Of a stretch of 64,000 bases of DNA, positions 33,997-45,400 are shown one piece after another. Every line of letters starts with the position of its first letter. Positions within the stretch are counted from its first letter, which is position 1. The notes under the pieces were generated by a model. The model searched no databases and was not told the DNA's origin. It saw only the letters and a program-made list of their open reading frames with translations. Position numbers and translations under genes: made by a program. The DNA is from Anaeramoeba flamelloides (lineage: Eukaryota > Metamonada > Anaeramoebidae), in the NCBI GenBank assembly GCA_027625915.1, contig JANTQA010000057.1, forward strand, positions 2,232,001-2,296,000, given 5' to 3'.

Positions 33997-35454
33997 TATT
34001 TTAAGGCTCGTTTTTAAAAAAAATGATTAGAATTACAAGTTGTCAAAAATAATTGTGGAGTTGAAGAAAAGAGTGGTAAGGATACGAAGTGTTCATTGGA
34101 AATCACTAATAAATAAAAAAATTCTTTTTGGACAATTAATGAAGGGATTAGTAAGGTGAAAAAAATCTTCTTGTTAATTCAAATTGCAAATATAAAAAAA
34201 AGTTTACACCATTTTGAAATTAAAAAATAAAGCTATAATCTGATGAAACCAAAATTCCTCACTTAATTTTAATTTTTTTCTTCAAAAAGGAATTAATGTT
34301 TTTCAAAAAGTTTGATCCATTTTTTGATTTTTTTTCTAGCTCAAAATTGGACCATACTTGCAAATTATTTAAAAAAAAATTATTTCCCGCAAAAGAAGAA
34401 AGAAATCTTATGGTCTGGAAAGGAAGTGTACAAAAATACACTTTAAAAATAAAACCACGAAGTTTCGAAATTACAAGTATAAAAAATCTACTTAATTTTC
34501 AAAAATTTACTTTACTTTTTTAAACTTAAAACAATATATATTTCTGAATTAGACACAGATTTTGAACCAGTTCAAATCAATTTTTCTTTTTATTAAATTA
34601 AAAAATACGAGAAAAAATAACCAAACCATCAAATTAATAATTCTTCCCAATACCTTTTTTAAAATCTGGAAAATTCAACTTAAAACTTTTTGAAATACTT
34701 TTATAATTTGTTTATTTTTAATCATTAATTAATAACACAATCTTAATTATTTCAGTAAGTAATTAAAAACCCAAAGGTTATTAGTTTTAATAGATTTTAC
34801 AATTAATTCTCAATTTTTTTTAAGATTTTGCAACATATAATACAATTCAAACCATTGTAGTTAATAATTCTCAAAAAATAATTAAAAAATATTATCAAAT
34901 AACTGATTTTAATACAATTTTGTTATTTATACTCTTTGATTATTTGAAAAAGAATATTACCCTGTATTTTGTATTTCAAGTAATTCAATAAATAGTTGTC
35001 AATAAAAAAGGATCAATAATTTCTGATCTTCAAGGATTCAATATTTTGGTTTTTTCTTATATTTTTAAAATAAGATTAAAGGTCAAGGTTATTTGTTAAT
35101 ACAAGACTCTATGAAATTACTAAAAGTGAGATTTCCAAAAATTAAAAAACTTTTACAAATTACTCTTTTTTATAATTTGGATCCTCAAATCACAACAAAA
35201 AGAAGGATCAGATCTTTTGACTGAAATATTAATTGTAAAAAAAAGGAATTTATTTTTAAAAGGATGATTAATTTCTCTTAAGTTGATAAAGGAGTTGGTT
35301 TATAAAGTTTAATTGAATCTTTAGGAAAATATACACTCAATTAATTTTCTAGCTAAAATAATGAATAAGAGTGAGTCGCTTCCTTAAAATGAAGAATCTT
35401 CATTTTATTTTTATTTGAAAAAATTCCATTTATTTTTTTTTTTTTTGAAAGATG

Positions 35455-35740
35455 GATTTATTTTTCTGAAATTGAAAAGAATAGAGTAAAATAAAAAAAA
35501 TTTCCCAAAAATTTTGAATTCTATAAAACTTTCCTTAGTTTTTTTTTAATTTTGGAAATATAGCGCAAATATTTTACTCAATGTTTTTAAATCCAGAAAT
35601 TAAAAAAAATCTAGGCACTTAACATTAGTAAGGGGAAACTATAGAACATTTTGAGTTAAAGATTAGAGTATTGTGATGAATAGAAAAATATACATGATTT
35701 AACTATATTCTTTTGAATCGGTAAAACATATGACATTACC
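35455..35740. repeat. Family G palindromic modules
   Basis: A TTGAAAAGAATAGAGTAAAA unit is paired with CCAAAAATTTTGAATTCT, followed by a degraded AGTTTTTTTTTAATTTTGGA / TAAAAAAAATCTAGGCACTT unit. Matches the modules at 8036-8535 and 12050-13110. Confidence 0.6.
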
Positions 35741-36757
35741 ATATTTATTATCAGTTATTATTTTTCTATATTAGGTTTATTTTAGATGAATAAATTGTTT
35801 TAATAACTATTATTTATTATCTCTTCAACTAAACCCCAAGTTGAATTCCAATAAAATTAATTGCCCCTTTTTTTGATTTGGATTTTTTTACTGGAAAAAA
35901 ATCTTTATGTATTGACTATATATTTTAAAAATCGAAGTGATACTAAAAAAAATAAGTACTATAGTTCCAAAAATTTTACTTTATGGAAAATTATTTATTA
36001 TAGAGTAAATATACTTTTTTTTTTTAACAATTGTGAAAGATAAATTGAAATCATATTTAGATCCCAGTTGATTTTTTAAAGTTTATTTTTACATATTAAA
36101 CTCTTTTTCAAACAAAAGGGCACACCTCTCATATCATCCATACCATCAAATTTGTTTGTTAATAAGATGTTTACTTATTGACGATTGTGGTTTTAATTAT
36201 TCATTTTTTTTTTTTTTTCATTTTTTTTTTTTTATTTATGGATATTGAACAGTTAGAAAATGAAAAAAAAGAGAAGAAGAAATAAATTTGGAAATAATCT
36301 AAGAGTATAAAAATGGAAACAGATGAAGTTTGAAATGGAATGTACTAGATGGAGGAATTAGGAAAGACCATTATTGGATTGATGCATGGAACAAAGAAAA
36401 AAGAAAAAAAAAAAACAATTCCGCAAAACACGAGATGAATTGTGTATTTACATTGGGAATGAGACTTTAAAGAACAAAAGTTTGATGTGTAAAGAATTAT
36501 CTATTATTTTTACGAGAACTATTCTTAATTCACTTTGTTCAAAGCTTTTTATTGATTTATTTATTTTTTTTCTGACAATTTCCAAAATGAGATTTCTCAT
36601 TTCAAATAAAAGGGAACATCAATTTTTAAAATATTGAACTTTAATTGTTATTATTTTATTTTAATGAGTTTTAAAGATTCGGTTGAGTTTTTTTATATTT
36701 TAAAGTGTTTCTTATATTTTAGAATGATACTACAATTAATTTGATTCAAATAAAGTC

Positions 36758-36950
36758 AGTTCCACTTTTAAGACTCAAACTTTGAACCAAATTTAAAGTA
36801 CAAAAAAAATCTCAAATTAAGTTTAAAATTCAAATTCTAGTAAAATAATTTGAGAAAAAAAAAAAATTCCAAAAAGTACTTTAATTTGAGATTTTTTTGT
36901 ACTTTAAATTTCGTTGAAAGTTTGTGCCTTAAAAGTGAAACTGACCCAAT
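36758..36950. repeat. Family F palindromic MITE
   Basis: GTCAGTTCCACTTTTAAGAC at the left and the inverse GTGCCTTAAAAGTGAAACTG at the right, with CTCAAATTAAG and its inverse inside. The right half is better preserved than the left. Confidence 0.75.
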
Positions 36951-37957
36951 GAATAATTCTTGAAATTTTTTGTGACCATTTATTTGAAAAAGAGTTTAAT
37001 ATTGTGGAAATAAAATTATTCTTATTAACTTAAAATATTTGAACAATAACAGACTAATGTTATCATAAATACCTAAAATAGTTCTAAAAACTTTAAAAAT
37101 GTTCAAAAAAATCTTAAAAAATGATTAATTTGAAAAAAATATTTTATTTTTATTATCAATTGTGTATTTAGAAAAAGAACAGTAAACAAATTAGATAAAT
37201 TTACTTTTTATTTTCCCAAAATGATTCCATATTTATAATTATTAAAATCTTAAAAATTTAAAATTTGGAATCACAAAATTAAAATGATTACCAATGAAAT
37301 CAGTTTTTATCAACATTTTCACTGTTTTAAAGTCCCTATGAAGAATAATTTTTTTAAAAAATCTATAATAATATTATTCTGATTTCTCTGGTATCAAAAA
37401 AAGGAATTTATTTATTTGATACCAAAAAACTATTAAAAAAAGAAAAACCAATTTTTTTTAATTCCCTTTTCAAATTAAAATAATTTTCTTGATCAAGAAT
37501 AAACATAAAAACATCAGGATTGAAGAAAAAATCAATGAAAACTAAAATCCATCGAAAAAAAACCTCAATATATATTTTTTTGAGAAATCAAATATTCTTT
37601 CAAATAAAGTAAAAAAAAAAATTATATTAATTATTAAATTTTGAAGATGATGGAATTGTCTGAAAAACCGAATTTATATCAACAATAAGTTGAGATTAAT
37701 CATTATAATAAAAAAGAATCATTTGAATCAATGGAATAAAAAAAAAAGAATTATTTGAGGTTATTTCCAAAAAAGAATCAAAAAGCGAACTCTCTTTATA
37801 TTATAGTTTTGAAATTCATTCCAAACAAAGTTTTATCGAACCCCAAATAAATTTTAAAAAAAAATAAATTTGAATAAAACTCAAAGAAGATTAAATGATA
37901 AAGTTTTTATTATTATTTATTTTTAATAAAGTGATTATATTTTTTATTTTTTTTTTT

Positions 37958-38106
37958 TCAAATCTTAAATAATAAAATCAAGTTTTGTAAAATTTGTTGA
38001 TTATTTCACACCATAAATCCAAAGGCTAATTTTTGTTTTTTTTGTTCAAAATCCGAAATAATAATATCAAGTTTTGTAAAATTTGTTGATTATTTCACAT
38101 CATAAA
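37958..38106. repeat. Two-copy tandem repeat downstream of the YIPF6-like gene
   Basis: AATCAAGTTTTGTAAAATTT followed by GTTGATTATTTCACACCATAAA occurs twice, the units starting about 87 bases apart. It lies 75 to 225 bases beyond the stop codon, so it may be in the 3' untranslated or termination region. Confidence 0.75.
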
Positions 38107-38181
38107 CGTAAAAATTTCAAAAAAAAACACAACAAATAAATAAATGAAGTGAAATTCAACAATTAAATATGGGACTGTTTC

Positions 38182-39025
38182 TTATTGTACCAAGATCAAC
38201 CAAGATATTGTGAAATAAAATAAAAAAACAGGATACAAAGCAAGAGTTTTCTTATTTTTAGGAATTAATGGTGAAATAAAGCCAAGAGAAGCCGTTACTG
38301 ACCACACGAACCCAACTAGAACAAATACTGTTCTTGCAATAATGTGCCTAAAAAATATTGAGAACACAGCAGAAATTACCAAAGGGAAAAGAGAATATCC
38401 AAGAACACAAACACTTTGGAAAAAGGAAACTTTCCCACCAAGAAGAAGTGCGTTTACGGTGACAACACCGGCACCAAACCAGATAATGACAAAAACACCT
38501 GCAAAGATTAATTGTGTTTGTTCGTCAGCCGCTTTTGAGCTCAAAATAACAGAAAGGATTAAACAAACAATCAATGGCCCCCATAAATCCCCTACATTTA
38601 GTTGTGTGTAATTTGATTTTAAGAAAAATTATTTTGTTTGTTGGTACGTTTTAAGAGTGATTATTTTGTTTATTGATAATTTTAAAGATCGTTGTTTTTT
38701 GTTTTTGTTTTTTGTTTTTTGTTTTTGTTTTTGTTTTTGTTTTTAAAAAGATAAAAAAAAAATGCAAAATAAGGAAAAGAAATTAAAAAAATTCAATTGA
38801 ACAAAGAGACTTTCTTAAAAGTGTAGGTATGTATGAAGAAGAAAATTCGATCTTACAATTATTAAGAAGATTTTTTTCACCCCTAAAAATTAAAACACGT
38901 TTGAATTTACGACCAATCATTTTAACATCACGTAAGATCGTTTGTGATATTGGTTCGTCTAAGCTACTTTCTAAAAAATCATCGTTTATTTGGGAATCGA
39001 TCTTGTTTTCTTCGGGTATACTCAT
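38182..39025 (-). CDS. YIPF6: YIPF6-like Golgi membrane protein (Yip1 domain)
   Basis: Two exons, 39025-38857 and 38591-38182, with a 265-base intron (donor GTAAGA, acceptor ATGTAG), phase 1 to 1, giving 192 residues. The cytosolic N-terminus has LDEPISQTILRDVKMIGRKF, matching the L-x-E-P-V-x-x-T-L-x-R-D-L-x-x-V-G-x-K-F block of the family. The join gives NNWDLWGPLIVCLIL, the start of the first membrane segment. Further on are GGKVSFFQSVCVLGYSLFPL and ALYPVFLFYFTISWLIL, both strongly conserved in YIPF6. About five hydrophobic segments are visible. YIPF proteins span Golgi membranes and interact with Rab GTPases; their exact action is uncertain. It is shorter than animal YIPF6 (about 236), mostly at the N-terminus. 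The start is the ATG nearest the conserved block. Confidence 0.93.
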
Positions 39026-42000
39026 AAACAAAGAGATCTAATACAATAAAAAAGTCAAAATAGGATTTTTTTTCAAAAAATGATAAATTGAAGATGCTAA
39101 CGAATTTCTATCATTTTTTCGATTTTTGTTGAAAGAATTCGCGTGAAATGACTTTAATTGGATTCAACAATAGCTAGTAGATGGTTGTATTTCTTTTCCA
39201 TTCCATTTTAAGAGATTTTAATACTTCAATTTTATGTGTCTATCAAATTTAAATTGTGTGATTGGTTCAAAAATACTGTAAATGTTAACAAAACATGTGT
39301 TATCTTAAATTTCTCATTTTATAAAAATTAATGGAGATTAGAAAAGAGAACAATGAATTAAATCATGACTTTTCTCTGTATAGTTATTTTAAAAAAAAAG
39401 TGAAGACTTTTTGAAAACTTTTTGCAACTTTTCTTTCTGATAAAACTGGAGACTAAACCTTTAAGTGTGGTGTTAAGGTTGGAGTTGAAAGAAAAACTCA
39501 TTTAAAAATTATTTAGTAATCGCTTTTCTAAAAATATAACCTTATTAAAAAAGTGAGGAATTTATCAAAAACTTTTTTGAAATAGTTTTATGTTTTTTCA
39601 TCCAAGATTATAAAACAATATTTTTTCATTTAAAGTTTCAAATAATGGGCTTTAGGAACTTATATTTTTGAAAAAAAAGATTTTTACTGAGGGTATATAA
39701 ATGTTGGAAACACCAGACAAGGAAACTTTCTTTTGAAATTAAAATAATATTTTCAAAAATATTAAGGGTGATGTAAGGTTTTAAAAAAATAAAAAATAAG
39801 GACATTTTTCAAGATCATAAATTCGATTGTTTTAGTTTAATGTTATTAAAAGAATTTAAGAGATAAAGATACATCGTTTTCGTTTTTAGATTTTAAAATT
39901 AATATATCTTTTTTTCAAAAAGAAACTAACGAAACTATTTTTAAAAGACTTTTTAAAGTTTATCTAATATTTGTTAAAGTATTTAATCATTTTAAAACTG
40001 TTAAATCACACATTTTTTCAAATAATTATATTTCAAAATTTTTTTTTATAGTTTTTCGATTTATATTTTTTTATTGTATTGTTTAACTTTAGTAGAAAGG
40101 CAAAATATTTCAAATTAGTTAATAGTGTAAAGGAAGTAGGTAAATTTTCCTATTGTAGAAAATTATATTTACAATAAATTTAACTGAGAAAATAATTTTG
40201 TGAGTTTCACATGATATTGAAACTTTGAAGTTAAAATACTACCCACTTACCCTATTTGTGAAAAATAATAAGGTTATTAAGAAAGGAATTCTGAGTTGAG
40301 TCTTTCATTTTACAAGAATTTTTCAATTTTTAATATTAAATTTTTGGTTTTATTAAATTCTGTATTTGAGCTCCAAATATGTTTATACAAACGATTGAAA
40401 TTAATCGAGATTAAGCCAATAAAACAGACCCCAAAAGGTTTTTATTTTCAAACTAACATTTTTTTTTTAAGATATTGAACAAGAAAAATCAAAATTTCCA
40501 GATAAAAATGTTGAAATTACAAAAGATAAGAAAAATTCCTTTATATATTTTCACTTTTTTGTTTCTTCTTTATCTTATTTACCCAAACTTGGAGAAATTA
40601 GAAATTACCTTGATTTTTTTGATCCATTACAATTTTTTATAATTAAAAAAAGATCTTTTTGACAAATTTTCTTTTCAAAAATCTTTTAAAAAATATTTAC
40701 ATCAATTAACGAAAAATCAAAGAATTATTTTTTCAAAGATTAATGAAAATTAATTGAATTCTTGGAATCTAAGAAGACTGAAAAAAAAAATTCAACAAAT
40801 ATATATATATATATATATGATTGTAATAATTGAAATAAAAAATCATAATTATTTGAGTTTTTTATAATTGATAGAATATTTATTATATAAAATTAAACAA
40901 AACAATCCAATAAACTTATATTCATAAAAAAAAAATTTAAAAAATATCATATTTTCCTTTAATCAAATTTATATTAGATGAAATAAATTATAATTTGAAT
41001 TATAAATTAGTTTGTGAAATTGAGTAGAAATTGGAGGAAAGTGTTTATTAAGAATTTTTGAAAAAAAAATGTTTATCTGAAGGATTAAAAACAAAACTAA
41101 ATTAAAAGAGAAGTATTTGTATAAAATATTCAATAGATCTTCAATAACTTATTTTTTTTTGTTTGTTGATGAATTATATAATTTATTTACCATTTCCATT
41201 TTTTAATTGGTAAGTAATATGTTTCCAAAAAAATTGTAGATTTTACATTGAATTTCTAATAATATTACCTTTGAAAGTATTCCTTTTTGCAAATTTGTTA
41301 GATAAATTTAATATAAATACTAAAACTAGTTTGGGTCAGGAACTAATACAAATCGTACATCAAAATATGTTAATAAAAATATTTCTAAAAAATGAAAAAA
41401 ATAATAACACTTTTTTTCGAAAAAACAATCCAGGACCAATTTCAATAAAAAACTGGAATTATTCCAAGGAAATAACCGATTTTTTAAACAATAAATGCAG
41501 TTATATAATTTCAATTCACTTGTAAAAATTTTCAAGATTAGACTTCCTAGTAAAACAATTTTTTCCATTAAAAAGGAAATAATAAACACCAATTTTCACC
41601 ACCCTAAAATATATCAGATAAAATAGAGATCAGAAAATTTGAATAGCTTTTATTATATTAATAAACTAAATTTCATAATAAATGGCCCATCGTACATTTG
41701 AATAATGAATTGCTTTTGTATCATTTTGAAGTTTTTCCTCTCACAATGAAAAGTTTGCAAATAAATCATTTTTTCTCTTTTTTATTTTTTCAACAGTGTT
41801 TTGTTAAAATGGAATTTGAAAATGATAAATTGGAAAGAAGTAACTGATGAATTAATGAAAAATTTGGTTTCAAATATGAAAAAGAGATTAGATTTAGTTA
41901 TTGAAATGGAAGGAGAATCGATAAAGGGGTTTTACTTTTTTAAATTTTCTATTTTTTATGTAATGCTTCTTTCAAAATAAATTTCCCAATTTTTTTTAAC

Positions 42001-42402
42001 AGTTTTTTTTTTATTTTTCTTTCTTTTATTTTTAGACTAAAAATAAATATCTCTTGAGTATAGTATTGAATATTAAAATCTAAATTTTTATATTATAATA
42101 GATAACTTCAATTATTAAAAATATTTTTATTTAAAATTTGATTTTTAATGGGCCAATTATTATGAAAGATAGTTTACAATACTAAGAAACAAATTGAATT
42201 ATTCTCAAGAATCAATCAATGTCAGTTAATGGTTTTGTATATTTAAATACTTTTGTGAAGATCGAGTTTAATAAATATATTTTAAAATAAATTTGCCACA
42301 CTTTTTTGGAAATAGCTTCTCTGTCAAAAATAACAAAAAAGGTAAAGAAGAAGAAAAAAAACAAATAACAAAATTATTTTTATTTTTTTAAAATATATAT
42401 TA
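39026..42402. other. Intergenic AT-rich stretch
   Basis: Contains a TA microsatellite (40800-40819) and a complete family C element (41663-42176). Nothing else I can name. A frame at 41271-41525 has no recognised similarity. Confidence 0.5.
41663..42176 (+). mobile_element. Family C element, copy 2 (complete, with transposase-like remnant)
   Basis: Terminal repeats are TAAACTAAATTTCATAATAA then ATGGCCCAT, and inverted TAAACTATCTTTCATAATAA then TTGGCCCAT, about 28 bases with 3-4 mismatches. 41831-41980 is a 49-codon open frame starting WKEVTDELMKNLVSNMKKRL. Its pattern W-x-x-(V/I)-x-x-E-L-x-x-x-L-V-x-x-M-x-x-R-L-x-x-V-I-x-x-x-G matches the end of Tc1/mariner transposases. The frame has no upstream DDE region, so the element is a deletion derivative. 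Confidence 0.8.
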
Positions 42403-45400
42403 TTAAGATAAATTTCTAACTTTATCAAAATAAGGGTGTTGTAACGCTTCCTTTGCTGAAATTCTTTTTAGGTGGTCATAAGCTAAAAATTTTGAAAGAA
42501 GATCCAGTGCTTCATCATTTACTCTATGTTTATTATTTGGTTTAATCAAATGTTTCCAATCTTGCTTTTTATGATAACCAAGAAGATTTCGGAAATGCTG
42601 ACTAAATTCTACATGATATTTTTCCAAATATTTATAGAGTTCGTCTGTGCCCAATTGCTTTACAATTGCTCTTAGTTGTTGTCGATCATTTTTTCCATAA
42701 AATAAATTCCGGACTGAAAATAATAATTCCCCAAATACACAGCCAAGCATCCAAATATCTAACGAATAGTTATAGTCTCTTATACCAGCCAATAATTCTG
42801 GTCCTTTATATGGTCTTGTACCAACTTTTACATTATATTCTCTACCGGGGAAATAAAATTCTAAAAAAATGAGAATTATAGACATTATAAAATAAAGAAA
42901 TTTATAAATTAGAAAACAAACGAATATTAAATTATTGTGAATAAAGAAACTTGTGGAATTTATTTTATATTCTTTTGATCTTATAAAAAGAATTTTTTTT
43001 TTTCAAGTATTATTATATTTTTGGCAAAAATGTATTATTTCGAGAAAAGTTTTTTTTTTAATTTCTTTTTGATTTTTCTTTTTTATGATTGTTTAAAATA
43101 ATCTAAAAGCTAATACTAAGTTATATTTAAGTATTGATAACATAATTAAAAATTTAAAGTCCTTCATTGGTTAGAAATACCATACATTACAATTTATTTT
43201 GCATTTTTTTGTTGAATTTTAAAGAGGAATTTTGAAATTAAATTTTAATTTTTTTCTCAACATTTAATAAATTTGCCCCAAGTTCGAATTTTAATTCTTT
43301 ATACAAAAAAAAACAAAAATAATTCTTTTTTTGATTTCATGTAATTAAATGTTTCTTTTTTATTTCAATATCCAACCCCAGCCCAATTCTCATTTAAATT
43401 GCGTTTTTAATAGAATCCCATCATTCTCAAATTTTAAAACTTAACAAAGAGGTTTTTATAAATTATTTGAAAGAATTTCAACCTTACTCGACAAGAAGAA
43501 AAATGATGTTTCTATTTGTTGTTTTTTTTTTTTTGATAAAAAGTAATTTTTAGGAGAAACTGATGAATTGTTCCTCAAAAAAATCAAAAATTTTGACTTC
43601 AATTTAATTTTCAAAGAAGATACAGATAAATTGCCCAGGAAGATTTTCCGATGTTTATAGAGAGCAAAACCCAGAACCAAAAAAATTGGTAGCGATTAAA
43701 GTATTAAAGCCCAATGAAAAAGACAAAATTAAGCTTGTTCAATTCAAATTTCATCAAGTAACTCTTCCTTCAATTCCAAATTAATAGATTTGTAATTATG
43801 TTTTTTTACAAGAAGAAAAAATCATTCAGTTTATTTTCTTTTAAAATTTTTTTCTTATTAAAAAAGTTTATTGATCAACAATTCTCATCCATTTTTTTAA
43901 TATTCCAATAAGAATCGATATTCTTATTGATGTTGTTAGTTGAAAAGTAGAAAAAAAAAAAAAAAATGCTGAAATTGTAACGAAAGACATCACTTTTATG
44001 AAAAAATAAAATTGAAAATTTTGAGTTTGATAAAACTAATTACTTTAATTTTCATTTAATCCCAAGTAATAATGTTTATTTGTAAGATAACCAACATTCC
44101 AGTTCTTAAAAATCTTGAGGGCAGTTGTGTTTATTGTCGTTAATGTTTTTAAGATTTTTAAAAGTCTCTAGTCGAGAAAAGAAATCTATTTTGAGGTAAA
44201 AATTTTTTAAATGGATTTTAAATGAATTTTTGTTGAATTCAACTTTAGGATATTTATTTCAATAGATAATAACTAATAGTTTTGAAAATGCTTTATCCAT
44301 TTAAAAAAACTGAAATATAGAAAAAACAATTACTGATGATAACTATTCCGTGTTCGTTAAGTGCCTAGGTTTTTTTAATTTAAGAAATAAAAAGAAAATT
44401 TCAGAAATTAACGATTTATTTCTTAAATTAAAAAAACCTAAAGGCGCCTTTCCGGTATTCAAAGGAGCCGAGTAAAATCTATGGTTTTGCTCTATTCTTT
44501 CAAATTCTGGAAAACTTAACGAGAGTGTCATAGGTTTTCCAGAATTCAAAAAAAATATTTTTTTTCTATTTAAAACAATAGTGTTTTTACGTAATCTTTT
44601 TACATAAAATGAATTATGGAACAGAAATTCCAAAATAGATTTGTTTGTCTAAATTTTCAAGATCAGTAGTTTTTGAGGTAATCCTTTTACTGAAGATGGA
44701 TTACGTAACAGAAATTCCAAAATAGATGATTTTTTTTGAAAATCAAAAAATCCAAAAATCAATAAAGTAATTTAATTGAAAAAATTGAAACAAAACAAAA
44801 AAATAATTTTTTTGGTTTTCATTATTTCAATTTCTGAGGTCATCTCATTAATTATTATCATAATTTATTAATACACATCATTTTTTATCCAATTTCTTGT
44901 ATTCACCAAGTATTCTTCATATGGGATATAAGAAAATAGTTTTAGATCGGTACACTAAAGTGAATAATGCATTATTTATTTTATCATCTATTGAAACTCT
45001 TTTTTATTAAAATATGTTTCTTCTCAAAGAGTAATCTGTTTTTGGGGTTGCAAATTCGTATTATTACTTTAAAATTCTTTTAGTTTGCCATTTTTACATA
45101 AGAGCTTAATTTTGTAAATTTAAAAAAAAAATTATCATAAAATTGTTTTTTGGGAACAAGAAATTATATAATATCTTTTGCCTAAAATAGATTCCTTAAA
45201 ATATATTCAGTAAAATAAAATCTGAAACATGAACTAACATAAAAAAATTTATCAAAACAAAAAATTAGATTAAAAAAAATGGAGGAATATCTTTTGATTT
45301 TTTCAAATCATTTTCTGTTTCTACTTGAGATATTTAATCAAAATAAGGGTCTTTATTTCAATTTTTTTTTTTTATTTGGTAATAGAAATTAAGGACAATT

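Larger units (their letters stand above)
33997..38181. other. Intergenic AT-rich stretch with repeats
   Basis: Contains a small family G cluster (35455-35740), a family F palindrome (36758-36950) and a tandem duplication beside the YIPF6-like gene (37958-38106). Small frames at 34296-34523 and 36386-36637 are not supported. Confidence 0.5.

Noticed and set aside
36386-36637. 83-codon plus-strand frame beginning with a Lys run
   Set aside because: Second half codes hydrophobic residues from T-rich DNA; no domain, splice support or repeat.
43456-43680. 74-codon minus-strand frame overlapping the kinase fragment
   Set aside because: The kinase similarity is on the plus strand; the minus frame is incidental.
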